Program-made: the position numbers and the translations under genes
The notes under the pieces: generated by a model
Seen by the model: only the letters and a program-made list of their open reading frames with translations
What the model was told of the DNA's origin: nothing
Databases searched by the model: none
Part shown: positions 1-6,781 of the stretch, piece by piece
Layout of the letters: the number at the start of each line of letters is the position of its first letter
How positions within the stretch are numbered: the first letter of the stretch is position 1
DNA from: Bacillota bacterium
Lineage (GTDB): Bacteria > Bacillota > Dehalobacteriia > UBA4068 > UBA4997
DNA length: 10,265 nucleotides
NCBI GenBank assembly: GCA_017398165.1
Contig: JAFQHB010000213.1
Span: 1-10,265 of the forward strand
Reading direction: 5' to 3'

Positions 1-792
1 CCGGTGTATGATAAGCCGTTGATCTATTATTCTTTGTCATTGTTGGTGCAGGCAGGCTGTGATGATGTGCTGGTGATCATCCCGCCGGGCGAGGAGCGGG
101 CTTTTGCTGCTTTGCTGCAGGATGGCGCACAGTGGGGCATCCGCATCAGCTACGCCGTGCAGCAAACGGCGCGGGGGATTGCCGATGCGCTGCTGATCGG
201 GGCGGATTTCATCGCCGGTGAGCGTGTGTGCCTGGTGCTGGGCGATAATATTTTTTATTCACCGATGCTTTCCGAACAGCTGCATCAGGCAGCGGCTATT
301 GATAGTGGTGCGGTGATCTTCGGCTATTGGGTAGAGGATCCGCGACCCTTTGGTGTGGTGGAATTTGACGCCCGGGGCAGGGTGCTGAGTATCGAGGAAA
401 AGCCGCTGCAGCCGCGTTCTAACTATATTGTGCCGGGAATGTATTTTTATGACCCCTCGGTGGTGGAGATCGCGCGGGGGCTGCAGCCTTCGGCACGGGG
501 CGAGCTGGAGATCACCGACGTCAATCTGGAATATCTGCGCCGGGGTGATTTGCGCGTGGTGCAGCTTGACCGGGATATGCTGTGGCTGGACGCCGGTAAT
601 GCCGACAGTCTGCTGGTGGCGGCTTCGTCTATCAGCCGTATACAGCACAGCACAGGGCATTACGTGGGCTGTATCGAGGAGGAAGTCTGGCGCGGCGGCA
701 GGATCAGTGCCGATGAACTCTCTGCGCTGGGCGGGGAGCTGGCTAATACCGCTTATGGTGCTTATCTGCAGCGTCTGGCGGCAGAGAAATAA
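1..792 (+). CDS. rfbA: Glucose-1-phosphate thymidylyltransferase, 5' end outside window
   Basis: This enzyme joins dTTP and glucose-1-phosphate to give dTDP-glucose and pyrophosphate, the first step of dTDP-rhamnose synthesis for surface polysaccharide. It acts in the cytoplasm. The 263 visible residues are open to the window edge and begin PVYDKPLIYY. In the family this follows the N-terminal GGxGTRL nucleotide-binding loop, so about 27 residues are missing and the full length would be near 290, as usual. The GTG at 4 is therefore an internal valine codon, not a start. Visible family motifs are LGDNIFYS (about residues 80-87), EEKPLQPRSNY (about 131-141), GELEITDVN (about 166-174) and WLDAGNADSLL (about 198-208). 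The family usually has Thr-Gly-Thr where this protein has Ala-Gly-Asn in the last motif. The next gene starts 21 bases after the stop, so the two are probably cotranscribed. Other rfb genes would be expected upstream. Confidence 0.95.
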   Translation, partial: PVYDKPLIYYSLSLLVQAGCDDVLVIIPPGEERAFAALLQDGAQWGIRISYAVQQTARGIADALLIGADFIAGERVCLVLGDNIFYSPMLSEQLHQAAAIDSGAVIFGYWVEDPRPFGVVEFDARGRVLSIEEKPLQPRSNYIVPGMYFYDPSVVEIARGLQPSARGELEITDVNLEYLRRGDLRVVQLDRDMLWLDAGNADSLLVAASSISRIQHSTGHYVGCIEEEVWRGGRISADELSALGGELANTAYGAYLQRLAAEK

Positions 793-813
793 CAGCGGGG
801 GAGTGATAGTGAG

Positions 814-1350
814 ATGCTTACTAAAATCGGTAAAAAGCGTGTTGCTGTATTGGCCGTATTGGTGCTGCTGATCGGTGTGGTGATTTGGGCGCTGCTGCCG
901 GGCAAGCCGGATGGCCGCACGACAGAGAGCCGTGAGCAGATATTGCGGGAGCTCCCTAAGGGTATTGACTGGCATATTGCATCCGAGGTAATGATCGGTG
1001 AGTATATCATCAGCAGTGTTTATGCCAATCGTTATGATGGTATTGCTGTGTTCGTACCGCAAGAGGGCGGACGCTATGATTACCAGACGATATATCACCG
1101 GGATAAGGGGCAGATCGTGTTGGGCAATTCGGTGCTGATAGATGGCCGTTGGTATTTGCTTTCCTGGCTGAATCGGGCTGATCTGGACTATGCCGAGGTG
1201 ACGTTTACCGTCGATGGCGAGGCACCGGAGACGCAGCGGCTGGATACCGGCGATAGTGGTCTGGAGCTGATATGTGTGGAAGCCCCGGATGCCGACAGTT
1301 ATACAGCCAGCGTGGTGTATTATGACAATGCGGGTAATATGATAGAGTAA
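814..1350 (+). CDS. Membrane-anchored protein of unknown function
   Basis: I do not recognise a family for this 178-residue protein. It begins with a short basic segment (KIGKKR, residues 4-9), followed by one hydrophobic helix (about 10-28) and then a polar remainder rich in acidic residues and tyrosine. This predicts a single-pass anchor with the bulk outside the cytoplasmic membrane. There is no lipobox cysteine after the helix and no clear signal peptidase site. The C-terminal 110 residues alternate hydrophobic and polar positions, which suggests a small beta-rich domain. GGGGGAG at 797-803 lies 10 bases before the ATG and supports this start. It follows rfbA by 21 bases and is closed by a terminator at 1364-1408, so it is the last gene of that unit. 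A link to surface polysaccharide is possible from position only. Confidence 0.8.
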   Translation: MLTKIGKKRVAVLAVLVLLIGVVIWALLPGKPDGRTTESREQILRELPKGIDWHIASEVMIGEYIISSVYANRYDGIAVFVPQEGGRYDYQTIYHRDKGQIVLGNSVLIDGRWYLLSWLNRADLDYAEVTFTVDGEAPETQRLDTGDSGLELICVEAPDADSYTASVVYYDNAGNMIE

Positions 1351-1363
1351 TGATTGGAAACTG

Positions 1364-1408
1364 AAAACCGGGCAAGAGCGGTGTAATATGCCGTCTGCCC
1401 GGTTTTTT
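1364..1408 (+). terminator. Rho-independent terminator after the rfbA unit
   Basis: AAAACCGGGCA at 1364-1374 pairs perfectly with TGCCCGGTTTT at 1396-1406, and the T run continues to 1408. A small inner hairpin (CGG 1379-1381 with CCG 1391-1393) sits in the loop. It ends transcription from the rfbA unit before the permease gene. Confidence 0.9.
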
Positions 1409-1485
1409 GTTGCCATCAGGGATGGAATATGATAGAATTGAAAGCAGTTTATGGTAAATTTGCCGTAGTTTGCGGTGAGGAGATG

Positions 1486-2376
1486 ATGTCTGTGGGGATG
1501 GATAATATTAAGCGGGCGCGTTGGATGCTGGTAGCCTCGATGACGGTTTTTGGTACGCTGGCGATATTCGTGCGTAATATCACGCTGGGCTCGGGGGAGC
1601 TGGCACTTTATCGTGCGATACTGGCGGCACTGCTGATCGGCGGGTATCTGGTGCTGACGGGCCAGCGGCTGCCGCTGAATCAGATCGGGCGCGAAGCCCC
1701 GCTGCTGCTGGCATCGGGTGCGGCTATGGGCATCAACTGGCTGCTGCTTTTTGAGGCGTACAAGTATACCACGGTATCGGTAGCGACGCTGAGTTATTAC
1801 TTCGCGCCGGTCATTGTGACGGCGGTGTGCCCGTTCCTCTTCCGCGAACGGCTGACGGTGAAGCAGATAATCTGTTTCATTATGTCGACACTGGGCCTGG
1901 TGCTGATAATCGGGGTAGGTGATCTGGCCGGGGGCGGCACCGATATGAAAGGTATTTGCTTTGGCCTGGGGGCGGCGGTTTTTTATGCGACGGTGATGCT
2001 GATGAATAAATTCATCAAGAGTGTGGACGGCATCAACCGCACGCTGCTGCAGTTTATCGGCGCGATAGTGGTGCTGGCTCCCTATGTGCTGCTGACGAGC
2101 GGCTGCAATCTGGGCACGCTGGACGGGCTGGGCTGGGGCTGCCTGCTGATTGTGGGTATCATCCATACCGGTATTACTTATTGCCTGTATTTTTCTTCTT
2201 TGAAAGAGCTGCCGGGGCAAAAGGCGGCGATACTCAGCTATATCGACCCGCTGGTGGCGGTTATCGTATCGGTCGGCCTGCTGGGAGAACCGCTGACGGC
2301 GGGGCAGGCTGTCGGTGGCACACTGGTGCTGGGCTTTACACTGTGGAATGAGATAACGCCGCAAAAGGCAGCCTGA
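1486..2376 (+). CDS. EamA/DMT-superfamily permease
   Basis: This is an integral membrane protein of the drug/metabolite transporter (EamA, RhaT-like) family, which exports amino acids, metabolites or drugs; the substrate cannot be read from sequence. About 296 residues contain ten hydrophobic segments in two repeated EamA halves, with a hydrophilic break near the middle (GGGTDMKG). Family-like features are the FGTLAIFVRN stretch in helix 1, the FREPL-like FRERLTVKQ after helix 4, and its second-half counterpart LGEPLTAGQ. The reading frame is open from an ATG at 1429, but the best ribosome site, GGTGAGGAG at 1474-1482, favours a start at ATG 1486, GTG 1492 or ATG 1498; homologous proteins start close to the first helix. 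The upstream 1429 start has only a weak site. It is followed immediately by an acetyltransferase fragment. Confidence 0.88.
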   Translation: MSVGMDNIKRARWMLVASMTVFGTLAIFVRNITLGSGELALYRAILAALLIGGYLVLTGQRLPLNQIGREAPLLLASGAAMGINWLLLFEAYKYTTVSVATLSYYFAPVIVTAVCPFLFRERLTVKQIICFIMSTLGLVLIIGVGDLAGGGTDMKGICFGLGAAVFYATVMLMNKFIKSVDGINRTLLQFIGAIVVLAPYVLLTSGCNLGTLDGLGWGCLLIVGIIHTGITYCLYFSSLKELPGQKAAILSYIDPLVAVIVSVGLLGEPLTAGQAVGGTLVLGFTLWNEITPQKAA

Positions 2377-2377
2377 G

Positions 2378-2617
2378 GACGATTATATCGCCGGGATGTT
2401 TGTGCGGCTTGATTGCATCGGTCGGGGGCTGGGGCGGCGTTTGCTGGCGTATCTGCAGGATAGGTGTGATCGGCTGGAATTGCGGGTCTACCTGCAGAAT
2501 GAGCGGGCGCTGCGCTGTTATCTGGCCGCTGGATTTGCAGAGAAAATGACGGTATCGGATGATGCCACCGGCCGGCAGGAGCTGGTGATGGTCTGGGAAA
2601 AGACGCAGCCGGCCTAA
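2378..2617 (+). pseudogene. C-terminal remnant of a GNAT acetyltransferase
   Basis: Frame 2 carries the C-terminal half of a GNAT N-acetyltransferase directly after the permease stop. The sequence DDYIAGMFV corresponds to the GNAT beta-4 strand, followed by motif A (GRGLGRRLLAYL) and motif B (VYLQNERALRCYLAAGF), then the final strand LVMVWEK. This is about 80 residues, against about 145 for an intact enzyme, and the N-terminal strands and helices 1-2 are absent. Homology begins at about 2378, upstream of the only good ATG (2396), and the frame upstream of 2378 lies inside the permease gene, so no complete N-terminus exists. The Q/R normally three residues before the GxG of the acetyl-CoA loop appears to be Ile. 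A translated 73-residue product from ATG 2396 is possible by coupling to the permease, but I read it as a decayed gene. Confidence 0.72.
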
Positions 2618-2647
2618 TCTATAACTCAATATACAGGCAGGCAAAAT

Positions 2648-2684
2648 AAAAATGCTCCCACTGATAAAAGGTGGGAGCATTTTT
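2648..2684. terminator. Bidirectional terminator between permease/GNAT remnant and argH
   Basis: AAAAATGCTCCCAC (2648-2661) and GTGGGAGCATTTTT (2671-2684) form a perfect 14-bp stem with a 9-base loop. The A/T flanks give a U-tract on either strand, so it can end both the plus-strand permease transcript and the minus-strand argH transcript, whose stop codon is 18 bases away. Confidence 0.93.
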
Positions 2685-2701
2685 GTATTACATTGTGAAA
2701 A

Positions 2702-4090
2702 TCAGGCACGGACAGCAGCCAGCCAGGCGGCACCATTGGCGATGGCTTTCTCCACTGCCGGTTGTGCCGGGCCGCCAGGGATATTGCGGGCGGCGACGCA
2801 TTTCTCGATGGCGATATATTCGTAGATGTCCTGCTGGAATACCGGGGAGAATTGGCTGATCTCCTCAAACGCCAGATCTTCCAGACCAACGCCTTTATCC
2901 TCGGCGTATTTCACCAGATGGCCGATGACGGAGTGTGCCTCGCGGAAAGGTACGCCGCGGGCTGCCAGATAGTCGGCGGCATCGGTGGCATTGATGAAGC
3001 CGCCCTTGGCACGATCGCGCATCAGGCTGACATTGACGCGCATAGTGGCCAGCATCGGCTGGAATACCAGCAGGGATTTTTTGACGGTATCCACGGTATC
3101 GAACAGCGCCTCTTTATCCTCCTGCATATCCTTATTATAGGCCAGCGGCAGACCTTTCAGCATCGTCAGGCTGCCCATCAGATGGCCGAAAACACGGCCG
3201 CTCTTGCCGCGTACCAGCTCGGCAACGTCGGGGTTTTTCTTTTGCGGCATAATGGAAGAGCCGGTGCTGTAGCCGTCATCCAGCGTAATATAGCCAAACT
3301 CGGTAGAGGACCACAGCACGATCTCCTCTGAAAAGCGGGAGAGGTGTACCATAATCAGCGCGGCGGCGCTGATGAATTCCACGATGAAGTCGCGGTCGCT
3401 GACGCCATCCAGACTGTTCTCGCAGATAGCGGCAAAGTCCAGCTGCTCGGCGGTAAATTCCCGGTCGATGGGGAAGGTGGTGGTAGCCAGCGCACCCGAG
3501 CCCAGCGGCATCACGTCGGCTCTTTTGCGGCAATCCTGCAGACGCTCAAAATCGCGGCGGAACATCTGGAAGTACGCCAGCAGGTGATGACCCATAGTGA
3601 TCGGCTGGGCTTTCTGCAGGTGGGTATAGCCGGCCATAACGCTGGTCTTGTGCTGATCGGCCAGCTCCAGCAGGGTGGCCTGCAGTGCCAGTATCAGCTC
3701 GCAGATCTCATCGATCTGGTCTTTGATATAGAGGCGGATGTCCACCGCTACCTGATCGTTGCGGCTGCGTGCGGTGTGCAGCTTTTTGCCGGCATCACCG
3801 ATGCGCTCGGTCAGCAGCTTTTCGATATTCATATGGATATCCTCTGCGCCAACTTCGAATTCGACACGGCCGGCCTCGATATCCGCCAGAATCTGAGTCA
3901 GGCCGTCAATGATCTGCTCGGCCTCTCCGGGTGAGATGATGCCCTGATGCCCCAGCATTTTGGCGTGTGCCAGAGAGCCCTGGATGTCCTGCTTGTATAA
4001 TATCTGATCGAAGCTGATGGAGGAATGGAAGTCCTCGACCAGCTTATCTGTGGATTTGGCGAAGCGTCCGCCCCACAATTTCTCTGCCAT
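2702..4090 (-). CDS. argH: Argininosuccinate lyase
   Basis: ArgH splits argininosuccinate into arginine and fumarate, the last step of arginine synthesis, as a cytoplasmic homotetramer with active sites at subunit interfaces. The 462 residues match the usual length. Visible in order are KLWGGRF at the N-terminus, HTARSRNDQ (105-113), GYTHLQKAQP (154-163) with the catalytic histidine of the family, and the fumarate-lyase signature GSSIMPQKKNPD (277-288) with its catalytic serine loop. The GALAxTTFPIDR segment has Thr at 203 where many homologues have Gly. I chose the ATG at 4090 because AGGAG (4099-4103) lies 8 bases before it; the in-frame GTG at 4099 overlaps that site and would add only three residues. 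argG is not adjacent. A promoter at 4147-4155 serves this gene, although read-through from the membrane-protein gene upstream is possible. Confidence 0.98.
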   Translation of the reverse strand: MAEKLWGGRFAKSTDKLVEDFHSSISFDQILYKQDIQGSLAHAKMLGHQGIISPGEAEQIIDGLTQILADIEAGRVEFEVGAEDIHMNIEKLLTERIGDAGKKLHTARSRNDQVAVDIRLYIKDQIDEICELILALQATLLELADQHKTSVMAGYTHLQKAQPITMGHHLLAYFQMFRRDFERLQDCRKRADVMPLGSGALATTTFPIDREFTAEQLDFAAICENSLDGVSDRDFIVEFISAAALIMVHLSRFSEEIVLWSSTEFGYITLDDGYSTGSSIMPQKKNPDVAELVRGKSGRVFGHLMGSLTMLKGLPLAYNKDMQEDKEALFDTVDTVKKSLLVFQPMLATMRVNVSLMRDRAKGGFINATDAADYLAARGVPFREAHSVIGHLVKYAEDKGVGLEDLAFEEISQFSPVFQQDIYEYIAIEKCVAARNIPGGPAQPAVEKAIANGAAWLAAVRA

Positions 4091-4146
4091 ATGTGACACT
4101 CCTGTTCATTGTGTGAAATTGGTATTTTTAATCAAAAGCACCTTTT

Positions 4147-4155
4147 ATTATAGCA
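4147..4155 (-). promoter_or_regulatory. Extended -10 promoter for argH
   Basis: On the minus strand the sequence reads TGCTATAAT, a perfect -10 hexamer preceded by the TGN extension. No good -35 is present at 16-18 bases (ATGCAA or TATGCA), which is typical of extended -10 promoters. Transcription would begin near 4140, leaving a leader of about 50 bases. I see no clear ARG-box operator. Confidence 0.65.
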
Positions 4156-4198
4156 GATTTGCGGGCAGTTGCATAGCGGTATCCTCAAATTTATTGCT

Positions 4199-4609
4199 TT
4201 ATAATACGCCGAATATACCGCCGAGCGCACCACAGAGCAGCATAACCGCTGCCTTGATTATCAGGGCTGCGGGCATAATGCCGCCGGACGTGAGGCTGAA
4301 AATTGCCATCAGCAGGCTGATCAGCAGTGCCAGCAGTATGCCGTGGCGCAGTCCCTTTACACCGGCGCTTTTGGCAGCGATGAAGCCGCCGACTAATGCC
4401 GCAGCCGCTAAAACGGCAAATTGCAGCAGGTGCGCTGTGGGTGTAGTCAGTGTGGTAAAGCAATAAGCAGCGGCCAGTGCCAGACTGCCGAGGATGATGA
4501 GCAGCAGTGCGGCCAGCATACCTTTGCCGAGGGCGGCGGGATTGAGCTGGGGCAGAGTGCTGTCGGTGCTTTTGCCTGTACGCAGGGCGGGGGAGAATGT
4601 TCGGTTCAT
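4199..4609 (-). CDS. TIGR04086-type (YrzE-like) small membrane protein
   Basis: This 136-residue protein has a polar N-terminal tail (1-29) and four hydrophobic helices, roughly 30-53, 61-83, 88-109 and 114-136. Small residues (Gly, Ala) are abundant in and between the helices, and a lysine (K80) follows helix 2. Its size, the four-helix arrangement and the GGFIAAK and GGIFG motifs match the TIGR04086/YrzE family of Firmicutes, whose function is unknown. The reading frame is open further upstream to 4684, but AAGGAG at 4620-4625, ten bases before the ATG at 4609, marks the start. The argH start lies 108 bases downstream on the same strand with its own promoter. No terminator stands between them, so partial cotranscription is possible. 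Confidence 0.78.
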   Translation of the reverse strand: MNRTFSPALRTGKSTDSTLPQLNPAALGKGMLAALLLIILGSLALAAAYCFTTLTTPTAHLLQFAVLAAAALVGGFIAAKSAGVKGLRHGILLALLISLLMAIFSLTSGGIMPAALIIKAAVMLLCGALGGIFGVL

Positions 4610-4655
4610 ATGTATGCAGCTCCTTCTGTATGAAAGTCTTTTAATTAAAGTCTTG

Positions 4656-4684
4656 TATGAATGTGTTATATTAATGTGTGTCAA
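4656..4684 (-). promoter_or_regulatory. Possible promoter for the TIGR04086-type gene
   Basis: A perfect minus-strand TTGACA occurs at 4684-4679, about 70 bases before the ATG. At 17 bases spacing the -10 would be TTCATA, which is poor. The surrounding DNA is very AT-rich, so the -35 is suggestive but the promoter is weakly supported. Confidence 0.35.
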
Positions 4685-4689
4685 TAAAT

Positions 4690-4815
4690 CTGCCGGAGTA
4701 TATGCCGGTATATTCGCGCGCCGTTGTTGATTCTTATGCTGCCGGGCGGCGGTATATGAGAGGATACCCGGGAAATCTGCCTGACACGCTGGGGCATAGT
4801 GCTTTTGCCGAGAAA
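4690..4815. other. Divergent intergenic DNA with no assigned function
   Basis: This stretch separates the minus-strand membrane-protein gene from the terC promoter. It holds a short imperfect direct repeat (TGCCGGAGTATA / TGCCGGTATAT, 4691-4713) and a weak inverted repeat (GGTAT 4751-4755 with ATACC 4764-4768). I see no open frame with a ribosome site and no terminator. Confidence 0.4.
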
Positions 4816-4819
4816 AATA

Positions 4820-4848
4820 TTGACAAACATCATAGTTTTTAGTAAAAT
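4820..4848 (+). promoter_or_regulatory. Sigma-A promoter for the terC riboswitch transcript
   Basis: TTGACA at 4820-4825, exactly 17 bases, then TAAAAT at 4843-4848. The -35 is perfect and the -10 has one mismatch. The predicted start is near 4855, about 30 bases before the riboswitch P1 helix. This is the strongest promoter in the window. Confidence 0.88.
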
Positions 4849-4884
4849 ACTCTTTGCGTTAAAACTGCAATAAACTGCATACTC

Positions 4885-4972
4885 GTTAAGGGGAGTAACT
4901 TATAAATCGCGCCGTCGTCATACCCGGCTTTTGGCCCGGCGTCGCGTCCCAAAGTGGAAGTAAGACCTTGAT
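4885..4972 (+). ncRNA. yybP-ykoY manganese riboswitch
   Basis: The leader carries the hallmark of the yybP-ykoY class. The P1 5' strand GTTAAGG (4885-4891) runs into the conserved L1 loop GGGGAGTA (4890-4897). After a GC-rich paired region containing CGTCA (4916-4920) and a hairpin around 4924-4939 come CCCAAAG (4948-4954) and the conserved closing GTAAGACCTT (4960-4969). CCTTGAT (4966-4972) pairs with GTTAAGG to form P1, including G-U pairs. Members of this class bind Mn2+ between the L1 and L3 loops and control Mn2+ exporters and TerC proteins, and a TerC gene follows here. CCTTGAT is also part of the 5' arm of the terminator at 4962-5002, so P1 and terminator cannot form together, which predicts an ON switch. 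Confidence 0.93.
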
Positions 4973-5002
4973 ATTGTAATGTATCGGGGTCTTTATTTTT
5001 TT
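4962..5002 (+). terminator. Riboswitch-controlled intrinsic terminator
   Basis: AAGACCTTGATA (4962-4973) pairs along all 12 positions with TATCGGGGTCTT (4982-4993), two of them G-U, around an 8-base loop, and is followed by seven T residues (4996-5002). It shares 4966-4972 with the riboswitch P1 helix. It is expected to form when Mn2+ is low and stop transcription before terC. Confidence 0.92.
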
Positions 5003-5054
5003 GTGTTTATTGCCCTGCAAACGAGCATATTACCAATGTGGAGGTATCGTTCCG

Positions 5055-5888
5055 ATGAGAGACAAAGCAATTCTTCATTCATTTAAGTGGGTGGGCATCT
5101 GGATGGCGGTGGCGTTTATCACCACAGCTGCGATCTATATGTCCGGCCACCAGACCTGGGCGTGGGAGTTTTTGGGCTGCTATCTGCTGGAATTCAGCCT
5201 GAGTATGGACAATATGTTTGTATTCCTTTCGATTTTTGCCAGCTTTGCCGTGCCGGAGTCTTTGCAGCATCGCTGTCTGGCTTATGGTATCATAGGCGCT
5301 ATCGTGATGCGTTTTCTGTTTATTGCCCTGGGTGCTACGGTGGTTCACAGCTTCGCCTGGGTGCTGTATATTTTCGGCGCAGTGCTGATCTTCAGTGCCT
5401 ACAGGATGCTGAAATCGCACGACGAGGAAGAAGCCTCGCCGCATGACAATGCGGTGCTGAAGCTGATGACCCGCTTTTTGCCGGTGACCGATGATTTTGT
5501 TGATAACAAATTCTTTGTGAAGCAGGCCGGCAAATGGCTGATGACCCCTCTTTTTGCGGTATTGATCGTCATTGAGTCCTCGGATATTATTTTTGCTATT
5601 GATTCGGTACCGGCGGCATTTTCGGTATCCAGCAATATGTACATTATTTATTTCTCCAACATTTTGGCGATTATGGGTATGCGGCAGCTCTTCTTTGTGA
5701 TCGAGCATATGCAGGAGCGTTTCTGCCTGATGAAGTACGGTGTGGCGCTGATTCTGGCATTTACCGGCGTCAAGCTGCTGCTCCTGATGGCGGATATCCA
5801 TATCTCCATACCGGTATCCATCGGCTTTATTGTCAGCGTACTGACCATCAGTATCGTCAGCTCGCTGATCTATACCCGCGGTAAATAA
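5055..5888 (+). CDS. TerC-family integral membrane protein (probable metal exporter)
   Basis: The 277 residues make up a TerC/Alx-type membrane protein. Members of this family that lie behind yybP-ykoY riboswitches are implicated in Mn2+ export, some acting on metal delivery to exported enzymes. Eight or so hydrophobic segments are visible. Signature regions are LEFSLSMDNMFVFL (about 45-58) and IESSDIIFAIDSVPAAF (about 176-192), each with conserved acidic residues thought to bind metal, and YFSNILAIMGMRQLFF (about 201-216). The open frame extends back to a TTG at 5001, but that lies inside the terminator T-tract. GGAGG at 5040-5044, ten bases before ATG 5055, fixes the start. It is a single-gene unit with its own promoter, riboswitch and terminator. 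Tellurite resistance, the source of the family name, is not implied. Confidence 0.93.
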   Translation: MRDKAILHSFKWVGIWMAVAFITTAAIYMSGHQTWAWEFLGCYLLEFSLSMDNMFVFLSIFASFAVPESLQHRCLAYGIIGAIVMRFLFIALGATVVHSFAWVLYIFGAVLIFSAYRMLKSHDEEEASPHDNAVLKLMTRFLPVTDDFVDNKFFVKQAGKWLMTPLFAVLIVIESSDIIFAIDSVPAAFSVSSNMYIIYFSNILAIMGMRQLFFVIEHMQERFCLMKYGVALILAFTGVKLLLLMADIHISIPVSIGFIVSVLTISIVSSLIYTRGK

Positions 5889-5933
5889 GCACTGCGTCAA
5901 TCACTGCTCGCGGTATTGCCGCTCTGGAATATC

Positions 5934-5979
5934 AAAACTGCACCTCTTTGACCGTCAGGCGGTATGGGGTGCAGTTTTT
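5934..5979. terminator. Terminator between convergent terC and sigK
   Basis: AAAACTGCACC (5934-5944) pairs with GGTGCAGTTTT (5968-5978), with an inner hairpin ACCG/CGGT (5951-5954 with 5960-5963). The plus strand has five T residues after the stem and the minus strand has four, so it can serve terC and also sigK, whose stop is at 5995. Confidence 0.88.
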
Positions 5980-5994
5980 ATTTGTGCGGCAGGC

Positions 5995-6687
5995 TCAGTC
6001 CTCAAAGGCTTTTTGCAGCTTTTGCAGGGCGCGCTTTTCGATGCGTGATACATAGCTGCGGCTGATGCCCAACTGTTTGGCGATCTCGCGCTGGGTGTGT
6101 TCCTCGCGGCCGTCCATGCCGTAGCGCAGGGTGATGATGTACTTTTCTTTGGGGGAGAGGCGTTTCATGGACAGCTGCAGCAGACGCTCATCGTCTTTAT
6201 TCTCGATAGCCTCAAGTATCTCGCCGTCGTCGCTGCTGAGGGTCTCCATCAGTGTTATCTGGTTGCCTTCCTTATCAGCGCCGATGGGATCGTTGAGCGA
6301 TATCTCGGTGCGGCTGTTTTTGGTGGCGCGCAGGTGCATCAATATTTCGTTTTCGATGCAGCGGGCGGCGTAGGTGGCCAGCTTGATGTTTTTATCGCTG
6401 TTGAAGGTATTGATGGCTTTGATAAGGCCGATGGTGCCAATGGATATCAGGTCGTCGCGGTCTGGGCCGTTGTTTTCGAATTTTTTGACGATATGGGCGA
6501 CCAGCCGCAGATTGTGCTCGATCAGCTTTTGACGGGCAGCTTCGTCACCGCCTTTCCAGGCATTCAGCAGCTCTTTTTCCTGCTCGGCAGATAGCGGCCT
6601 GGGGAAGGCGTTGCTGTTGAGATAGCCAAGCAGAAAGCCCATGCCGGGTATCAATGAGCCGAAAAGATAGATCAGTTCCCAAAACAT
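5995..6687 (-). CDS. sigK: RNA polymerase sporulation sigma factor SigK (pro-sigma-K)
   Basis: This 230-residue sigma-70 family factor directs late mother-cell genes for spore coat and maturation in endospore formers. Region 2 spans about residues 55-120 (EHNLRLVAHIVKKFEN, LISIGTIGLIKAI, KLATYAARCIENEI). Region 4 spans about 176-228, with the helix-turn-helix REIAKQLGISRSYVSRIEKR. NAFPRPLS at 26-33 matches the SigK family just after the processing point. A hydrophobic leader of about 21 residues precedes YLNSNAF, corresponding to the inhibitory pro-sequence that an intramembrane protease removes in Bacillus. The gene is whole, with no skin-type insertion. GGAGGT (6695-6700) lies 7 bases before the ATG. 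SigE is the main alternative, but the NAFPxPL and DPIGxDKEGN motifs favour SigK. I see no convincing sigma-E or sigma-K promoter upstream. Confidence 0.93.
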   Translation of the reverse strand: MFWELIYLFGSLIPGMGFLLGYLNSNAFPRPLSAEQEKELLNAWKGGDEAARQKLIEHNLRLVAHIVKKFENNGPDRDDLISIGTIGLIKAINTFNSDKNIKLATYAARCIENEILMHLRATKNSRTEISLNDPIGADKEGNQITLMETLSSDDGEILEAIENKDDERLLQLSMKRLSPKEKYIITLRYGMDGREEHTQREIAKQLGISRSYVSRIEKRALQKLQKAFED

Positions 6688-6781
6688 TTTATCGACCTCC
6701 GGTGTTGATTCTGGCGTATTGCTGATACATATGCTGCACCGGGTGCGAAAATTCTGGGAACTGAGCCGAAAAAAGTATAGC

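Noticed and set aside
4..6. GTG at 4 as the start of the thymidylyltransferase
   Set aside because: The preceding codon continues the family sequence (PVYDKP), so this is an internal Val and the gene begins before the window.
1438..1471. TTGAAA as a -35 for the permease gene
   Set aside because: No acceptable -10 hexamer occurs at 16-18 bases.
259..2364. Very long minus-strand open frame (701 codons) across three plus-strand genes
   Set aside because: It runs opposite rfbA, the unknown membrane protein and the permease, crosses a terminator, and is rich in Gln, His and Arg with no family motif. This is typical of an antisense shadow of GC-rich coding sequence.
4742..4771. CCGGG...CCCGG inverted repeat as a terminator or small RNA
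   Set aside because: The arms are short, the competing inner pairing is weak, and no T-tract follows.
5001..5054. TTG at 5001 as an upstream start for the TerC protein
   Set aside because: It lies in the terminator T-tract, lacks a ribosome site, and would add a non-family leader. GGAGG before ATG 5055 fits.
5079..5900. 273-codon minus-strand open frame opposite terC
   Set aside because: Same shadow pattern. The plus frame has clear TerC motifs and a ribosome site.
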